DNA from: an uncultured Clostridia bacterium
GTDB lineage: Bacteria; Bacillota; Clostridia; Christensenellales; Aristaeellaceae
Reading direction: 5' to 3'
Assembly: GCA_946410395.1 (NCBI GenBank)
Contig: CAMKAE010000026.1
Span: forward strand, 1 to 14,577
DNA length: 14,577 nt
The notes beneath the pieces are model-generated. The model saw only the letters and a program-made list of their open reading frames with translations. It did not search any database and was not told where the DNA came from. Position 1 is the first letter of the stretch. Each line of letters begins with the position of its first letter. Shown in pieces: positions 13,489 through 14,577 of the stretch. The translations under genes and the position numbers were made by a program.

Positions 13489-14577
13489 TCATCGGCCGAG
13501 AATGACCTTCATGGTCTCGACGGTGGGGATCCGGTATTCCCGGAGCACGTTGCCGGCGCCGTCCACATAGCCGAACTCCTCGAGCTTGCGCCGGACCTCC
13601 CGGTTGATGGTCTTCACGGCCTTGTCGATCCGGGTCTGCTCGTTGGCGCCGTTGACCACGATGTCGTTGAAAGCGTTGCTCATCTCCCGCTCCAGCATGT
13701 AGGTGCCGGGGACCCGGGCCACGTCCACCACGCTGCGGGCAAAGGTCCGCACGATGCGCTTGTCCGCCGTGTCCCAGGGCAGCAGGTCGAAGGCCTCCAT
13801 GTTGGCGGTGGGCCAGATGTACTCGTCGCCGTAGATGCTCTGCACCATCCGGCCGAATTCCGCCTGGACCGTCCTGGAGGACCACCATTTGATGAATTCC
13901 CAGGCCTTGGCCTCCCGCTCCGGATCGCTTTTGAAGATGACCGTGCTCTCCGCGCAGCCGCAGGTGGTGCGGTCAATGGTGCCGTCCGCCTTGGGCGTGC
14001 CGGGGATCAGGGCGATGGCCCAGGAGCCGTCCAGCTCCGGCGCCGCGTTGCGGATCAGGTTGTAGGTGTAGAAGTCCGCGATGCCGATGGGGATGTCGCC
14101 GTTGCGGAAGTGCTGGTAGAAGTTGTCCACGTTCACCGGCATGTTGTAGATGGTGAACAGGTCGGTCAGCTCCTTGAAGCCGTCCACGCTGGCGCGCTCG
14201 CCCAGGGCCGTGCCCTTGTCCGCCGTCTCGTAGTACAGCGAGCCGCCGTTCTGCACCATCAGCGGGGTGGTGCCGTGGAAGTTCCGCATCGAGAGCATGC
14301 CGGCGGTGGCGTAATAAAAGTTCAGGCCGCGCATCTGCAGCTCCGGCAGCAGGTTGATCACGTCCTGCATGGTGTCGGGCACCTGCAGCCCCAGCTTGTC
14401 CATCACGTCCGTCCGGTAGAACAGGACCCAGAAGTTCATCGTCTCCGGCATCGCGTAGACGTTCTCGCCGATGGTGCCCGTCAGGAAGAAGCCCGCCTCG
14501 TAGGGCGCCGCCACCTCCTTAAAGTCCTCAAACTGCGTCATGTCCGCCAGCGCGCCCCGGATGGCCAGCTCGTAGGG
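13489..14577 (-). CDS. Extracellular carbohydrate-binding protein (solute-binding protein 1), N-terminus beyond the right edge
   Basis: The frame is open to the window edge, so the 362 visible residues are the C-terminal part. The signal peptide and the start of the N-lobe are missing. The visible sequence shows the family-1 solute-binding hallmark YAMPETMNFWVLFYRTDV (visible residues 41-58), then MDKLGLQVPDTMQDVINLLPELQ, SLYYETADKGTALG, a second-lobe start with NGDIPIGIADFYTYN, and the late helix WEFIKWWSSRTVQAEFG. The GxVYALPETxxFxVLFYR form is, from memory, common in binding proteins encoded beside DUF5696 and YIP1 genes. It should deliver sugar to permease pair 1. The ATG at 14541 is internal and is not the start. 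A 5-bp inverted repeat (13484-13497) spans the stop codon. Confidence 0.88.
   Translation of the reverse strand, partial: PYELAIRGALADMTQFEDFKEVAAPYEAGFFLTGTIGENVYAMPETMNFWVLFYRTDVMDKLGLQVPDTMQDVINLLPELQMRGLNFYYATAGMLSMRNFHGTTPLMVQNGGSLYYETADKGTALGERASVDGFKELTDLFTIYNMPVNVDNFYQHFRNGDIPIGIADFYTYNLIRNAAPELDGSWAIALIPGTPKADGTIDRTTCGCAESTVIFKSDPEREAKAWEFIKWWSSRTVQAEFGRMVQSIYGDEYIWPTANMEAFDLLPWDTADKRIVRTFARSVVDVARVPGTYMLEREMSNAFNDIVVNGANEQTRIDKAVKTINREVRRKLEEFGYVDGAGNVLREYRIPTVETMKVILGR

Noticed and set aside
13484..13497. Small inverted repeat over the stop codon of solute-binding protein 1 as a terminator
   Set aside because: The stem is only 5 bp with no T-run, and the MalF1 gene follows within 23 nt.

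Overview
This window comes from a GC-rich, probably strictly anaerobic Bacillota-like (Clostridia-type) genome. The grounds are strong AGGAGG ribosome-binding sites, a TTG-N17-TATAAT promoter, Gram-positive-style signal peptides, binding-protein-dependent sugar (CUT1) transporters with no local ATPase, and secreted proteins with many cysteines. The genus cannot be fixed from the sequence alone.

Layout. Bases 1-516 (+ strand) hold the 3' part of a thrH-like HAD phosphatase gene. Bases 517-633 are a convergent intergenic region packed with three hairpins, two of which read as intrinsic terminators. Everything from 634 to the right edge lies on the minus strand and reads as one carbohydrate-utilisation locus. 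In transcription order (right to left) it encodes: solute-binding protein 1 (cut by the right edge), MalF-type permease 1, MalG-type permease 1, a signal peptide/six-bladed NHL propeller/TPR/YIP1 membrane protein, a secreted protein of the kind I recall as DUF5696, MalF-type permease 2, MalG-type permease 2, then an internal promoter, solute-binding protein 2 and a large multidomain secreted esterase. A C(UUCG)G hairpin followed by T4 ends the locus.

How the parts fit. Gaps in the first seven genes are 23 nt or less, and three consecutive junctions overlap (11, 4 and 35 nt), which points to one translationally coupled transcript. Solute-binding protein 2 and the esterase lie behind a good sigma-A-type promoter and share almost identical A-rich leader/Shine-Dalgarno cassettes, so they are probably made at higher level than the membrane genes. 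The working model, an inference, is a surface glycan-processing unit: the esterase and the DUF5696-like glycosidase-like protein trim a decorated polysaccharide outside the cell, two binding proteins collect products, and two heterodimeric permeases import them using a shared MsmX-type ATPase encoded elsewhere. The NHL-TPR-YIP1 protein would be a membrane-anchored scaffold or sensor.

The most interesting point is the conserved-looking core of NHL-TPR-YIP1 plus DUF5696-like protein, placed between two complete permease pairs. I know of no assigned biochemical function for it. No RNA genes, insertion sequences, CRISPR arrays or replication origins were seen.
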